Origin: DAIOEK01 sp963721445
GTDB taxonomy: Bacteria > Chloroflexota > Anaerolineae > Anaerolineales > Anaerolineaceae
NCBI GenBank assembly: GCA_963721445.1
Contig: CAVRIZ010000008.1
Location: forward strand, 62,001 to 126,000
DNA length: 64,000 nucleotides
Direction: 5' to 3'
A program made the translations under genes and the position numbers. The notes under the pieces are model-generated. The model was not told the DNA's origin. It saw nothing but the letters and a program-made list of their open reading frames with translations, and searched no databases. How positions within the stretch are numbered: position 1 is the first letter of the stretch; every line of letters starts with the position of its first letter. Below are positions 37,207 through 47,351 of the stretch, in pieces.

Positions 37207-37229
37207 AAATCCGAGGAAAGGAGGATTCC

Positions 37230-37517
37230 ATGCGCAATTACGAACTTGTTTGTATTATTCATCCAGACCTGGATGAGACAGCTCTTAACGGTGTACTCGA
37301 AAAAGTTAAAGGCTGGATTACTGAAGGTAATGGAACAATTACCAAAGTCGATGTTTGGGGTCGACGTCGTATGGCGTATACTATTCGCAAACAACGCGAA
37401 GGTCAATACGTTTTATTTGAATACCAAATTGAACCATCATTCAGCGCTACGTTAGACCGCAATATTCGTTTCTTAGAGCCTGTCTTACGTTACATCATGA
37501 TTTGTTTGGACGAGTAG
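37230..37517 (+). CDS. rpsF: 30S ribosomal protein S6
   Basis: 95 residues from ATG 37230, preceded by AGGAAAGGAGG. The sequence shows MRNYELVCIIHPDLDE, VWGRRRMAYTIRKQREGQYV and the C-terminal RFLEPVLRYIMICL. S6 binds S18 on the platform of the small subunit. It heads the conserved rpsF-ssb-rpsR operon. The leader between the promoter at 37123 and the start holds two hairpins. Confidence 0.96.
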   Translation: MRNYELVCIIHPDLDETALNGVLEKVKGWITEGNGTITKVDVWGRRRMAYTIRKQREGQYVLFEYQIEPSFSATLDRNIRFLEPVLRYIMICLDE

Positions 37518-37559
37518 TTGTTGAAAAGACCGCCTTTAATCAGCAGAGAGGATGTTGAC

Positions 37560-37964
37560 ATGACACGCAGCTTAAACAAAGTGATGATCATTGGTCATTT
37601 AGGGAGAGATCCTGAGATGCGTTATACTCCCTCCGGCAAACCGGTTACCACCTTTACAGTAGCGACCGGTCGTTTATGGAAATCCTCAGATGGCGAACAG
37701 CACAGTGAGACAGAATGGTTCAATGTGGTTGCTTGGGGAAATCTAGCCGAACGCTGTAAAAATTATCTTTCTAAAGGTCAGCAAGTATACGTTGAAGGAC
37801 GTTTACAAACCAGACGCTGGGATGATAACGAAGGCGTTAAACATGTAAGTATTGAAATTGTAGCAAATGAAATGTTGATGTTGGGAGATCGAAGGGAAAG
37901 TCCTGTAATCCAAAATGGCGATAATCCATTATCGGAAGAAACAGAAGAAGAATTTCCCTTCTAA
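37560..37964 (+). CDS. ssb: Single-stranded DNA-binding protein
   Basis: 134 residues from ATG 37560, behind GAGAGGATG. OB-fold motifs are LNKVMIIGHLGRDPEMRYTP, TEWFNVVAWG and KGQQVYVEGRLQ. The acidic tail ETEEEFPF matches the partner-binding tip of bacterial SSBs. It coats ssDNA in replication, repair and recombination. It lies between rpsF and rpsR, the usual place. Confidence 0.96.
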   Translation: MTRSLNKVMIIGHLGRDPEMRYTPSGKPVTTFTVATGRLWKSSDGEQHSETEWFNVVAWGNLAERCKNYLSKGQQVYVEGRLQTRRWDDNEGVKHVSIEIVANEMLMLGDRRESPVIQNGDNPLSEETEEEFPF

Positions 37965-37999
37965 CCAACCTAGCTTACGAAAATGAAGGAGTGAAAGAA

Positions 38000-38272
38000 A
38001 TGTCAGATGTAAACGAAAATGATGCTCCTGTTTCTGGTCCCAGGCATTATGTTGCCAGACCAAAATTCTGCCAGTTTTGTGTGGATAAAAACCTGAAAAT
38101 CAATTACAAAAGTATTGATATCATTCGTCGCTTTGTAACGGAAGAAGGTAAGATCCGCCCTCGCCGGCAAACAGGAACCTGTGCCAAGCACCAACGTGCA
38201 TTAGCCGGGGAAGTAAAACGGGCTCGACAGATCGCATTGCTGCCCTTTACTGATAATAAAAACGATCGATAA
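38000..38272 (+). CDS. rpsR: 30S ribosomal protein S18
   Basis: 90 residues from ATG 38000 (AAGGAG eight bases upstream). It has the FCQFC pair near the N-terminus, then INYKSIDIIRRFVTEEGKI and the conserved RRQTGTCAKHQRALAGEVKRAR. S18 pairs with S6. It is the last gene before a strong hairpin at 38289. Confidence 0.96.
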   Translation: MSDVNENDAPVSGPRHYVARPKFCQFCVDKNLKINYKSIDIIRRFVTEEGKIRPRRQTGTCAKHQRALAGEVKRARQIALLPFTDNKNDR

Positions 38273-38288
38273 TCCAAAATAAAGGAGT

Positions 38289-38316
38289 GGGGTGTAAGTA
38301 ATCGCACTTACACCCC
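38289..38316 (+). terminator. Hairpin after rpsR
   Basis: Perfect 11-bp stem GGGGTGTAAGT/ACTTACACCCC with loop AATCGC, then ATTCTCTTT. The T run is weak but position suits termination of rpsF-ssb-rpsR. Confidence 0.6.
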
Positions 38317-38341
38317 ATTCTCTTTGTGTCAGGTGACATAT

Positions 38342-39667
38342 ATGCCAAAAGATCAATCAACAAAGATCGTCACGAAGAAACACCTCGCCAGAGTGGAGAA
38401 AGAAAGTATTCAGAATTGATGGATCATGACAATATCCATCATTGTGATCGTTCTGGTCGTGGGTATTCTCGGGTATGGGGTGCTTGATCAGAGTGTTCTT
38501 CGCGGCAGACAACCTATCGCCAAAGTCGATGGTGATTCGATATCTACCAATGAATTCGGTGCATTTGTACGTTATTACCGGTGGCAGGTAATTCAACAAT
38601 ACCAATCTACCGCGCAAATGGCTCAAATGTTTGGTTCTGATCCGAACTACAGCGCTTATTTTCAAAACACCCTCTCGCAAATTGAAAACCAATTAAATAC
38701 ACCATCCATCATCGGAGAACAGGTCAAGAATCAATTGATTGAAGACCGGATTATCCGACATGAGGCAGCAAAACGTGGGATTACTGTAACCAAAGAAGAA
38801 GTGGATAGCGCTCTTCAGGAAGCTTTCGGTTATTTTCCCAAGGGAACTCCAACCGCAGAAGTCTTGCCGACAGCATTTCCAACTTCCACAATGTCTGCTC
38901 AACAAGAAAAGTGGATCGCCACATTAGTTCCTACTGTTGGAGCTTTACCGACCCAGGAAGCCACAGTTGAATCCACACTGCAACCGACGATAGAACCAAC
39001 AGTCGCAGTCGTACCGACATCTTCAGGTCCCACTCCAACCGTAGCTCCCGCTCCCACGGCTACGCCTTACACTCTTGATGGGTATAAAGCGCTCTACAAT
39101 AAGTATCTGACCACCTGGAAGAATGACGCCAATGTGACGGAAGCAGATCTGCGGATCATCTATGAAAGTGCCCTCTACCGCGAAAAACTGCAAAAAGTTA
39201 TCACAGCAGACGTGAAACCAGTGGAAGATCAGGTCTGGGCTCGCCATATTCTGGTCGATACGATCGATGAAGCAAAAACTGTTCTCGAGCGTTTGAAGAA
39301 AGGCGAGAACTTCATTGCTCTGGCTGCAGAATTATCGAAGGATACTTCAAACAAAGATTTGGGTGGCGATCTAGGCTGGTTCGGTACTGGAAAAATGGTA
39401 CCTGATTTTGAAGCCGTCGCATTCAAACTCAACGTTGGTGAAATCAGCGATCCAGTCAAAACGACGTTTGGTTTTCATATAATACAGGTACTTGGTCATG
39501 AAGAGAAAGCAGTTGATGCTCAAGCATTTAGCGATCTCCAGACTAAGGCATTTACCGAATGGCTTACAAAACAAAAAGAAACCGTAAAGATTCAGGAATT
39601 TGATTATTGGAAGGATCGTGTTCCAAGCATCCCTGATCTGGCAACCGTATTACAGCAACAACAATAA
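38342..39667 (+). pseudogene. Parvulin-type peptidylprolyl isomerase (PrsA/SurA-like), one in-frame stop
   Basis: The natural start is ATG 38342 (AGGTGA six bases upstream), giving a basic cytoplasmic head with KKHLARVEKE. TGA at 38417-38419 interrupts it in frame just before the membrane helix (ISIIVIVLVVGILGYG). The frame then runs to 39667: a SurA-N-like domain, a Pro/Thr linker near residue 200, and a parvulin domain with ARHILVDT, GGDLGWFGTGKM and FGFHIIQVLG. It would fold exported proteins as a membrane-anchored chaperone. A C-to-T change (CGA to TGA) or an error explains the stop; ATG 38426 has no ribosome site. Confidence 0.78.
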
Positions 39668-39684
39668 TTTCAATATCAGTAAAC

Positions 39685-39722
39685 AAAAAAGGAGTGGTTC
39701 GAAAAAACCACTCCTTTTTTTT
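39685..39722. terminator. Bidirectional terminator between the foldase gene and smc
   Basis: AAAAAAGGAGTGGTT and AACCACTCCTTTTTTTT form a strong stem with A and T tracts on either side; it serves convergent genes. Confidence 0.88.
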
Positions 39723-39732
39723 GTTTTCCATT

Positions 39733-42700
39733 CTAGTTCCGAGCTAACATGTCTTCGGATACTTCATCCAGGCGTAAGCTGATCGATTGACTGGTTGAAT
39801 CTTTTCCCATCGTGATACCATAGATCACATTCGCTGCCTGGACAGTATTTCTGTTATGTGTGACCAATATAAACTGGATGTCCTTGCTCAATTCTTCCAA
39901 CAATTCCCGGAAACGGCCGACATTCGTCTCATCGAGTGCAGCATCCACCTCATCCAACACGCAGAACGGGGTTGGTGCAATTTTCAACAACGCGAAAATC
40001 AGGGCTACCGCGGTCAAACTTCTTTCTCCACCAGAAAGCAAGGTCAGTTCCTGTTCTCGTTTCCCCGGCAGACGGGCATGAATTTCGATCCCGGTATCGT
40101 GAATGTTGTCTGGTTCGGTCAATGATAGCCTTGCGCTACCCCCACCGAAAAGGCGATTAAACATACGTGGAAATTCTTCAGCTACCAATTGAAAGGTCTT
40201 GTGGAATTCCGACTTCATTAACTGGTCCAGATCCATTAAGATCTTTTTCAGGTCTTCTTCTGCCTTGAAAAGGTCTGCCACCTGGTTTTTCAGGAAATCA
40301 TGTCTCTCCTTGGTTGAGAGATATTCTGCCTGGGCTTCCGGATTTACAGCACCCATCCGACGGATCAGTGCTTTTTGGTGGGTAAGACTCTCCTCCAATT
40401 CCGGGGAAAGCTTTTCGACATGCGGCAGCTCTTCCACCATTCCTTCAAAAGGCAATGGAGTGGGTCCGGATTGATCCTCTGAGTACTCAAAGGCCACCAG
40501 ACCGAAGTCTTCTTCGATTCGTCTGCGCAAAGTCTCAATCGCTTCTTTTTTATAGGAAAAATCCATCTGCGCCTGGGTAAGGTATTTTTCTCCATTCGCC
40601 AGGGTATTCTGACTGTTATTTTCAATCTCCAGCAACTGATTGTATTTCTCATCGTATTCGGTCAATTCCGCCTCGGCCGGCAGGATCTGATCCTGAAGCA
40701 GTGACAGATCTGTTGATCGCAAGTTCTTCGATAGTTTTCTTGCCCTCTTTTTCTTCTTCCAATTTCAACATGCTTTGTCTGGATCTGATCGATCTTTTGC
40801 GTTAAATTTTGAACATTTTTTTCGGTATTTGATAGAAAGTCCTGTTTCTCACGAATACGGCGTAGTAGATCATTGAGCGCACGCTGATTAACGGCAATAT
40901 TCGTCTGTTGGAAGTTGTATTCTGATTGATACGTATCAATATCCTCAACATCCAATTCCTGGTTGATCAGCGAGAGCTCATCAGTCAACTTTTTCACTTC
41001 GGTATTCATATCCTGAATACCCACCCGTGATTTGCTTATCTCATGGTCCAGTTGTTTCTGTTCAGTTTCCAGATTAAGTTGTTGGGTATGATTCCAATCG
41101 AGTTGGCGTTTGGCTTTTTCTTCGTGAAGCGAAACTTGTTGATATTGTTGGTTTACCTGTCGAAGCTGGTTTTGTAACTCTGCACTCTTTTTTTCAAGGT
41201 TGGTGATATTCTCTTGAATGTCTTGTTGTACATTCTCATCTTTCTCGATGTCTTTTCTGGAAGCATCCACTTCTGACTGAAGGTCGTTTAATTGCTGCTG
41301 CAGGTCCTGGAGTTGGCGAGGACGACTGATTCTGGTGCTTGGCCCTAATTTACCGCCAATAACTGCGCCATTTTTATAAAATACCTCCCCGTTGAGCGTA
41401 ACCACTCTACCGGAATCGGGTAGTTGATCGAGGACGGATTTCGCGTCTTTTCTTGTCCGGACCAATATGACATTGTTGAGTAACAATTCCAGAAAACTTT
41501 GATATGACGGAGGGAATTTGATCAAATCAATGGCATTCCCGACGATGGAGTTGGCTTTTAATACAATCTTTTTCTGCAATCCAAGCGAAATTCTTTGAAA
41601 GGATCGCGGATCGGGTGTTGCTGAGAGATTCCAGAGCACCCAATGCGATTTCCAAATCTTTTTCGTCTGAAACGATGACCGAATCTACAAAATCACCCAA
41701 TGCGGCTGCGATGGCCGCTTCATATTCTTCGGGGATCAATAGCTCACTACTCAACGCTTTTTCCATTCCCCGCAGATCACCTTTTCGGATGAGTGTTAAT
41801 AGTTGTTTGGCGCCGGCAGAGTAACCGGTAAGGTTTTTCTCTGCCTGGATAATGACATCCATCTCGATTTTTAATTGCGCCAGGTTGCCTTGCAGTTTAG
41901 CAAGTTTCGCCCGGTTGGAATTTAATCTGGAGGTGAGGACATTTTGTTCGCGTTGGTAGCTTGAAATCTGGACTTGAATTGATTTCGCATCCTTATCGAC
42001 CTGATCTTTCTCGTTCTTGCTTTTTTCCAATTCAATCTGAAGGGATTCGACTTGGGATGTCGTCTCATCAATTGTTTTTTGAACCGTATCTTTGGAGACA
42101 GAAATGGATTTCTTCCGGTTAGTTTTTTCTTCCACTTGAGTCTGGTATTGGATGAGAGTAGATTCCAATTGGTTGATCCGCCGCCTTATCTCGCTCACAG
42201 CTCTTTCACGGCGTGTTTTCTGCTCACGTAATTCATCCAGACGAAGCTTCACCTGTTCAGTTTTCTTCTTGGATTCAGCCAGATCCAATTCCAGGGTTTC
42301 TTTTTCGTCTTCCAATCCAGTAATATTTTCCCTGGTCGACTCTAATTCCTGTTTTAATCGGACTTCATCCACCCGGTGGTTATTTAACTGATCTGTCAGT
42401 GATCGAAGCCTTTCCTCAATCACTGCGATTTCACGGGACACAATTTCTTTTTCATTGTGGTGCACGGATGCCTGACCATGCCATTGATTCAGCTTGGAGC
42501 GAAGCTCTTGAATCTGCAATCGAAGTTGGCTTACCTGCGATGCAAGAGTCCCATGCTTAAGCCGATCCGCTTCAACAACTTTTTCCTGGCGTCGTACAGA
42601 ATCCCGTTGGTGAATCAAATCCTGTTGACTCTTATACCAATGATACCCATACCATTCACGTAAAGTCATCCGCAGATCAGCTTTGACTCTCTCGAATTCC

Positions 42701-43344
42701 ATCGCTTTCTTTGCCTGGCGCTCTAATTGGTTTACTCGAGGTTCAAGCTCAGCGATAATATCTTTCACCCGCTCGATATTCCTATGGGTATTATCCAAAC
42801 GAGTGAGGGATTCTTCCCGTCTCGATCGATATAAACCAATTCCGGCGGCTTCCTCGAAGAGCTTTCTACGTTCTTCCGGTCTGAGAGCGAGGGATGCATC
42901 CACCATGCCCTGTCCGATAACTGTGAAAGTGCGTTCAGAAAGACCGGACTGTGAAAGAAGTTCGCTGATGTCCCGCAATCGAACCCGCTGACCATTTAGG
43001 AGATACTCATTTTGACCATCACGATAAGCCCGGCGGGTTATGGCAACTTCTGAATAATCGATTGGCAACCAACCCTCAGCATTATCAAAATGGATCGTAG
43101 CGGACGCCATACCAGCCCGGGGTCTGCCCTCAGATCCGGAAAAGATCATATCTTCCGTCTTTTTTCCTCGTAGCAATCCATAGGCTTGCTCACCCAATAC
43201 CCAGCGCAGACCATCGGCAATATTCGACTTTCCCGAGCCATTCGGTCCGACGATAGCGGTGATCATCCCGGGGAACTCAAATGTTGACCGGGCGGCAAAA
43301 GTTTTATATCCGTGAAGTTCCAGCGTTTTAAGTCTGAGTGGCAT
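39733..43344 (-). pseudogene. smc: Chromosome segregation ATPase SMC, split by three single-base insertions
   Basis: From ATG 43344 the N-terminal ATPase half has GPNGSGKSNIADGLRWVLGEQ (Walker A), then a long coiled coil, the hinge (about 500-660), the second coiled coil, and the C-terminal half with LLSGGERSLTAVAL (signature) and FCVLDEVDAALDETN (Walker B). Extra bases near 41556 (A run), 40770 and 40721 put the parts in three frames. Repaired length is about 1,200 residues, normal for SMC. It forms condensin with ScpA and ScpB, both encoded here. It directly follows rnc. Confidence 0.9.
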
Positions 43345-43364
43345 AAATGATTCCCAAAGAAAGA

Positions 43365-44090
43365 TTAATCGTGAACAATACCAATTTTCAAGAGCGCCTG
43401 GCGGGCAGCTTGTTTCGCCCCTTGTTGTTTACTATGACCAAATCCTATACCATAGCCTTCCCCGTTGATGATGACTTCCACCTCAAACTCTTTATCATGA
43501 TCCGGACCGCTGATGTTGCGTGTGTTGTAAACCGGCGTGGATAACCCGTGCGATTGGGACCATTCCTGTAAGCGGCTTTTTGGATCTTCAATTTTATGAT
43601 TTGTGATGATATCCATCGCCGCCGGATCCAGCAATGGGGTAATAAAACGGGTCACCCCATCAATGCCTGAGGATAGGTAAATTGCACCCACGACCGCTTC
43701 AAACGTATCACATAATATGGGAACTCTATCGCGGCCACCGGCTTGTTCTTCTCCCCTACCCAGTCTGATTGCATTACCCAAATTTATCATCCTGGCGAAT
43801 TGAGCCAGCTTTTCGGTGTAGACCAGGGCTGACCGCATTCGCGTCAAATCTCCTTCCGGCATCTCGGGGAAATGATGATATAGGTAGGCTCCCACCATGA
43901 AATCCAGAACTGCATCACCAAGAAATTCCAGTCGTTCGTTGTCTTCCAATGCGTCTGGGTGTTCGTTAATATAGGACCGGTGGGTTAATGCCCTGGTCAG
44001 CAAGAGTAAGTCTTTTCCGAAGGATAGGTTTAACCGCCTGGCCAGATCACTCGGACGCTCATGATCATCCTCTGGTTTACCAACATTCAT
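43365..44090 (-). CDS. rnc: Ribonuclease III
   Basis: 241 residues. The signature NERLEFLGDAVLDFMVG and the acidic DTFEAVVGAIYLSSG mark the catalytic Mg-binding helices. The C-terminal dsRNA-binding domain runs from DPKSRLQEW through GFGHSKQQGAKQAARQAL. It processes rRNA and structured mRNAs. It lies 20 bases upstream of smc in the conserved rnc-smc order. Confidence 0.95.
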   Translation of the reverse strand: MNVGKPEDDHERPSDLARRLNLSFGKDLLLLTRALTHRSYINEHPDALEDNERLEFLGDAVLDFMVGAYLYHHFPEMPEGDLTRMRSALVYTEKLAQFARMINLGNAIRLGRGEEQAGGRDRVPILCDTFEAVVGAIYLSSGIDGVTRFITPLLDPAAMDIITNHKIEDPKSRLQEWSQSHGLSTPVYNTRNISGPDHDKEFEVEVIINGEGYGIGFGHSKQQGAKQAARQALLKIGIVHD

Positions 44091-44158
44091 GAATTGACTC
44101 CCGAGTTAAAGGAACGCAAAACCCATACTTGTGTGCTGGTTCTTGAGACCCTTGAACT

Positions 44159-45250
44159 CTATTGACTAGAATATTTATAGCCAGATCCCGATAGTATCAG
44201 GATAACCGGCTCGACCAACGTATTAATTTCATGTTTGAGCGCTGACCAAACAAGAGCCGAGGTTGGTTCTACGTAAATTCCCCTTGTTGCCAATTGAGAT
44301 CGACTGCTTAGAATGGATTCCTCTTCGATTGCCACTATCTTACCATTATTTTTATTAAATTGCTCCAGGATCTGATCTCCCCTCAATGGTGTCGTAACCC
44401 GGACACCTTCTGCGATGGTCGGTTTTGTAAAATCCTGTGTACTATTATGGCTATACGCATTGTAGACTGGGGAGCAATTCGCTGCCTGGACCCCAATAAA
44501 ATACGGTAGATCCTTCACCTTTCCAGCTCGGATCAGCGCCTGGAATCCTCGTATAATGCCCAATAATAGGCTTCCATGCCCCACTGGCGCAATTACTGTC
44601 CCAATAGGCTTGTTAGTCTGTTCAATCAGCTCGTAGGCGATTGTGGCAATTCCCAGCATTCCAAATGGGAGATACGCATGACTCGCATAGGCAGTCCCTT
44701 TATTCGCTGCTTCTCGAACAAGACGAGCTGCTTCCGAACGAGGTCCATCCACACGCACTAAATTAGCCCCAAACTGCTCTATCTGGCGTAACTTGGGTCC
44801 TGACGCAGTGGATGGCACAAATATGGTTGCCTTGATCCCAGCTTTGGCTGCATACGCGGCAAAAGATGCGCCTGCATTCCCGGATGAATCTTCCACTGCC
44901 TCGTGAACATTTCTGGCAATTAATTGCGCAGCGAGGACAGCTGTAGCCCTGTCTTTATAGGATCCGGTTGGATTTTGATACTCTAATTTATATCCGATGG
45001 ATTTTCCCTGGTATGAATCCCAGACAAGAGAAGTTGCTCCTTCGCCGAGTGAAATGCTGGAGGGATCGATATTCATCCCGAATGAATGCTGGTATTTCCA
45101 TATACCTGGAAATCTTTTATTGATAAGGTCTGACTGATAGAGCGGGAGGGTTGAAAGATCATACACTCCTCCGCAGGAAGGGCATAAGTATGGCAAACCT
45201 TGCGCAGGGTAAGGTGATTGACATTTCTGGCATCGGATGAGATCTATCAT
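44159..45250 (-). CDS. thrC: Threonine synthase (zinc-ribbon type)
   Basis: 363 residues from ATG 45250, whose ATGA overlaps the moaDE stop; a longer frame begins inside moaDE. The N-terminal ribbon has CQKC and CPSCGGVYDL. The PLP site is NPTGSYKDRAT, followed by EDSSGNAGASFAAYA and GVQAANC. It converts O-phosphohomoserine to threonine. Related cysteate/other synthases share these motifs, so the substrate is likely but not certain. The coupling to moaDE looks fortuitous. Confidence 0.87.
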   Translation of the reverse strand: MIDLIRCQKCQSPYPAQGLPYLCPSCGGVYDLSTLPLYQSDLINKRFPGIWKYQHSFGMNIDPSSISLGEGATSLVWDSYQGKSIGYKLEYQNPTGSYKDRATAVLAAQLIARNVHEAVEDSSGNAGASFAAYAAKAGIKATIFVPSTASGPKLRQIEQFGANLVRVDGPRSEAARLVREAANKGTAYASHAYLPFGMLGIATIAYELIEQTNKPIGTVIAPVGHGSLLLGIIRGFQALIRAGKVKDLPYFIGVQAANCSPVYNAYSHNSTQDFTKPTIAEGVRVTTPLRGDQILEQFNKNNGKIVAIEEESILSSRSQLATRGIYVEPTSALVWSALKHEINTLVEPVILILSGSGYKYSSQ

Positions 45251-45963
45251 TTCAGGTTTCCGGGTCGATAGGTTCCCTCCACCCATTCTTCCCCGGTCGG
45301 TCCAATTTCCTTTTTCCAAACCGGAACGATCTCTTTCAAACGGTTAATTCCATATTTCGCTGCTTCGAACGCACCTTCATCGCGATGACCGCTGCTTACA
45401 CCGATGGCAGTCGTGATCTCCATTGGATGGAGTGTACCAATTCTCTGCACAAGGAAGATGCCATATATCTTTGGCCATTGGGCACGAATTTCCTCGCAGA
45501 TCTGTTCCATTTTCTTTACTGCCATTGGTTCGTACGCTTCGTAGTTCAATTTTATAGTCTGGGGATGAGATGTATCGGGAGATTCACCTCTGACAAATCC
45601 TGTAAATATTACGGCGGCACCAATATGGGGTGCCTTGATCAGGGCTGATAGATCGTTAAGATCGATATCACCTTTAGTTACTATCGTGATGGAGGGAGGA
45701 ATACTCCCTCCGGAGACAGGTGGAAAGATCCCGACTTCATCGCCATCTTTCAGCATGATATTTTCCGTAACGAATTCCTGATTCACAGCCAGCAGGAAGT
45801 GATCCAATCGATTGGACAAAGCGGGAATTGTCTGGATCAATCTCGCTTTCAGCTCATCAAGGTTGTGATCAGATACTAATGTTATTGATATATCTCGTTC
45901 TCCGGCTATTTCCCGGGCGGATGCAAAAAAATGAATAGTCACATTGATCGGAAGTTCACTCAT
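45247..45963 (-). CDS. moaX: MoaD-MoaE fusion (molybdopterin synthase, both subunits)
   Basis: 238 residues from ATG 45963, overlapping the moaC stop by eight bases. Residues 1-83 are MoaD-like (FFASAREIAGERDI, DEVGIFPPVSGGS). The rest is MoaE-like, with AVIFTGFVRGESP, LNYEAYEPMAVKKM, RIGTLHP, VSSGHRDEGAFEA and EIVPVWKKE. MoaD normally ends in a free Gly-Gly that carries the thiocarboxylate; here GGS is internal, so cleavage after the Gly-Gly would be needed, as known for mycobacterial MoaX. It converts cPMP to molybdopterin. Confidence 0.93.
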   Translation of the reverse strand: MSELPINVTIHFFASAREIAGERDISITLVSDHNLDELKARLIQTIPALSNRLDHFLLAVNQEFVTENIMLKDGDEVGIFPPVSGGSIPPSITIVTKGDIDLNDLSALIKAPHIGAAVIFTGFVRGESPDTSHPQTIKLNYEAYEPMAVKKMEQICEEIRAQWPKIYGIFLVQRIGTLHPMEITTAIGVSSGHRDEGAFEAAKYGINRLKEIVPVWKKEIGPTGEEWVEGTYRPGNLK

Positions 45964-46438
45964 TAACAATATCTCCGCTTTTGCCGCCATGTTTTTCGAT
46001 CAACCGGATATTGTGGATCCTCGCATCCTTTTGGACAGCTTTGATCATGTCATAGACAGTTAGCGCTGCGATAGATACCGCGGTCAACGCTTCCATTTCA
46101 GCACCGGTTCGATCAAAAGTCCGGATAGTTGCCCTGATCTCAATTCCGGGCAGGTTTTTTTCGGGAGTCAAAGTCACTTCAACCTGACTCAGTTGGATTG
46201 GATGGCATAGCGGGATCAGATCGGAGGTCTTTTTTGCTGCGAGAATACCTGCGATCTGAGCTACCCCAAGAGCATCACCTTTTTTAAGATTACCTTCCAT
46301 CAATAAATCCAGGGTGGATGGGTTGAGGATAATTTGGGCTCCTGCGATTGCTATCCGTTGGGTCGATTCCTTGGTGGAAATATCGACCATGTGCGCTTTA
46401 CCGTCTGAATCGAGGTGGGTCAAGGATTTATTTGCCAT
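45956..46438 (-). CDS. moaC: Cyclic pyranopterin monophosphate synthase MoaC
   Basis: 160 residues. Motifs: MANKSLTHLDSDGKAHMVDI at the start, KTSDLIPLCHPIQLS with the catalytic Lys/His region, and TGAEMEALTAVSIAALTVYDM. It builds cPMP in the first stage of molybdenum cofactor synthesis together with MoaA, which is not in view. moaC-moaDE overlap, so the pathway genes are coupled. It is divergent from scpA. Confidence 0.95.
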   Translation of the reverse strand: MANKSLTHLDSDGKAHMVDISTKESTQRIAIAGAQIILNPSTLDLLMEGNLKKGDALGVAQIAGILAAKKTSDLIPLCHPIQLSQVEVTLTPEKNLPGIEIRATIRTFDRTGAEMEALTAVSIAALTVYDMIKAVQKDARIHNIRLIEKHGGKSGDIVNE

Positions 46439-46497
46439 AGGATGATTATACCCAACCCCACCCCAAAACTGGAATTGTGTACAGACCGGAACTTCGT

Positions 46498-46506
46498 TGC
46501 TATAAT
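46498..46506 (+). promoter_or_regulatory. Extended -10 box for scpA
   Basis: TGCTATAAT ends seven bases before the scpA ATG. A weak TGTACA lies 17 bases upstream. The same nine bases occur before 47352 and at 53404. Confidence 0.6.
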
Positions 46507-46513
46507 ACCCTCT

Positions 46514-47294
46514 ATGCCCGTTTTAGTTCAACCTGGTCTACCCGAAGATTATCGCATCAATACCAGCGTATATGAAGGTCCTTTGGACCTTCTCTTGACC
46601 TTAATTGACAAAGCAGAACTGGATATAACCAGATTGGCCTTGGCACAGGTCACAGATCAATATCTGGCTTACTTGGAGAATATCGAAATTTAAGGATCCG
46701 ACTGAGATTTCCTACTTCTTGGTAGTAGCTGCGAGATTGATCCAGATCAAATCAGAAGCGCTTCTACCTACACCTCCAACTCGTGAGATCGGTGAAGAAG
46801 ATCCCGGTGAAGCCCTTGCACAGCAATTGATCCTCTATAAAAAATTCAAAGAAGCTTCGCAATTCTTTTTCTGGCGTGAAGAAAAACGTCAATCTACCTT
46901 TTTACATATCGCACCCGATTATAAAATTGAAGGAATTCTAGATCTTAGCGGAATAACCATTTACGAGATTGCCGAAGCGGCCAGGACTGTCCTCCTTGGG
47001 AAGAACGATCCAACCTTTGGGGACGCCGTTATTACTCTGCCCCAGGTGACAATCCGTGAAAAGATCGGCTTGATCGTTTCTACACTAAGAGAGAATGGAT
47101 CGATCTCATTTTCATCCATGCTTCAAGATAAAAATAATCGCCTTGAATTAGTGGTTACTTTTCTGGCATTGCTTGAATTGGTGAAACAACACCTGATCGA
47201 GACCCACCAGGATCAACTATTTTCGGAAATCATGATGGAACCCAGCGGAATGATTGACGAAGCAGCAGAATATTCGATGGAATTTGGCGAATAA
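46514..47294 (+). pseudogene. scpA: Segregation and condensation protein A, one T insertion
   Basis: ATG 46514 begins about eight bases after an extended -10 box, so the mRNA is probably leaderless. The N-terminal part has VYEGPLDLLLTLIDKAELDI and ALAQVTDQYLAYLENIEI. An extra T at 46689-46691 (ATTT before AAG) creates TAA; removing it joins IEI to KDPTEISYFLVVAARLIQIKSE. The rest includes EALLPTPP, REKIGLIVSTLRE and LVVTFLALLELVK. Repaired length is about 259 residues, normal for ScpA, the kleisin of the SMC complex. Confidence 0.9.
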
Positions 47295-47336
47295 CCTTAT
47301 AAACCCTGTATAAACTTCTTCCACCTGCTTGAACTA

Positions 47337-47345
47337 TGCTATAAT
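47337..47345 (+). promoter_or_regulatory. Extended -10 box for the DUF948-like gene
   Basis: TGCTATAAT ends six bases before the ATG at 47352; no clear -35 element. Predicted leaderless mRNA. Confidence 0.55.
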
Positions 47346-47351
47346 TTTTAT

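Noticed and set aside
29846..38419. Reassigned stop codons (alternative genetic code)
   Set aside because: Both TAA and TGA occur at normal ends of many genes here, and interruptions include single-base shifts; errors explain them better.
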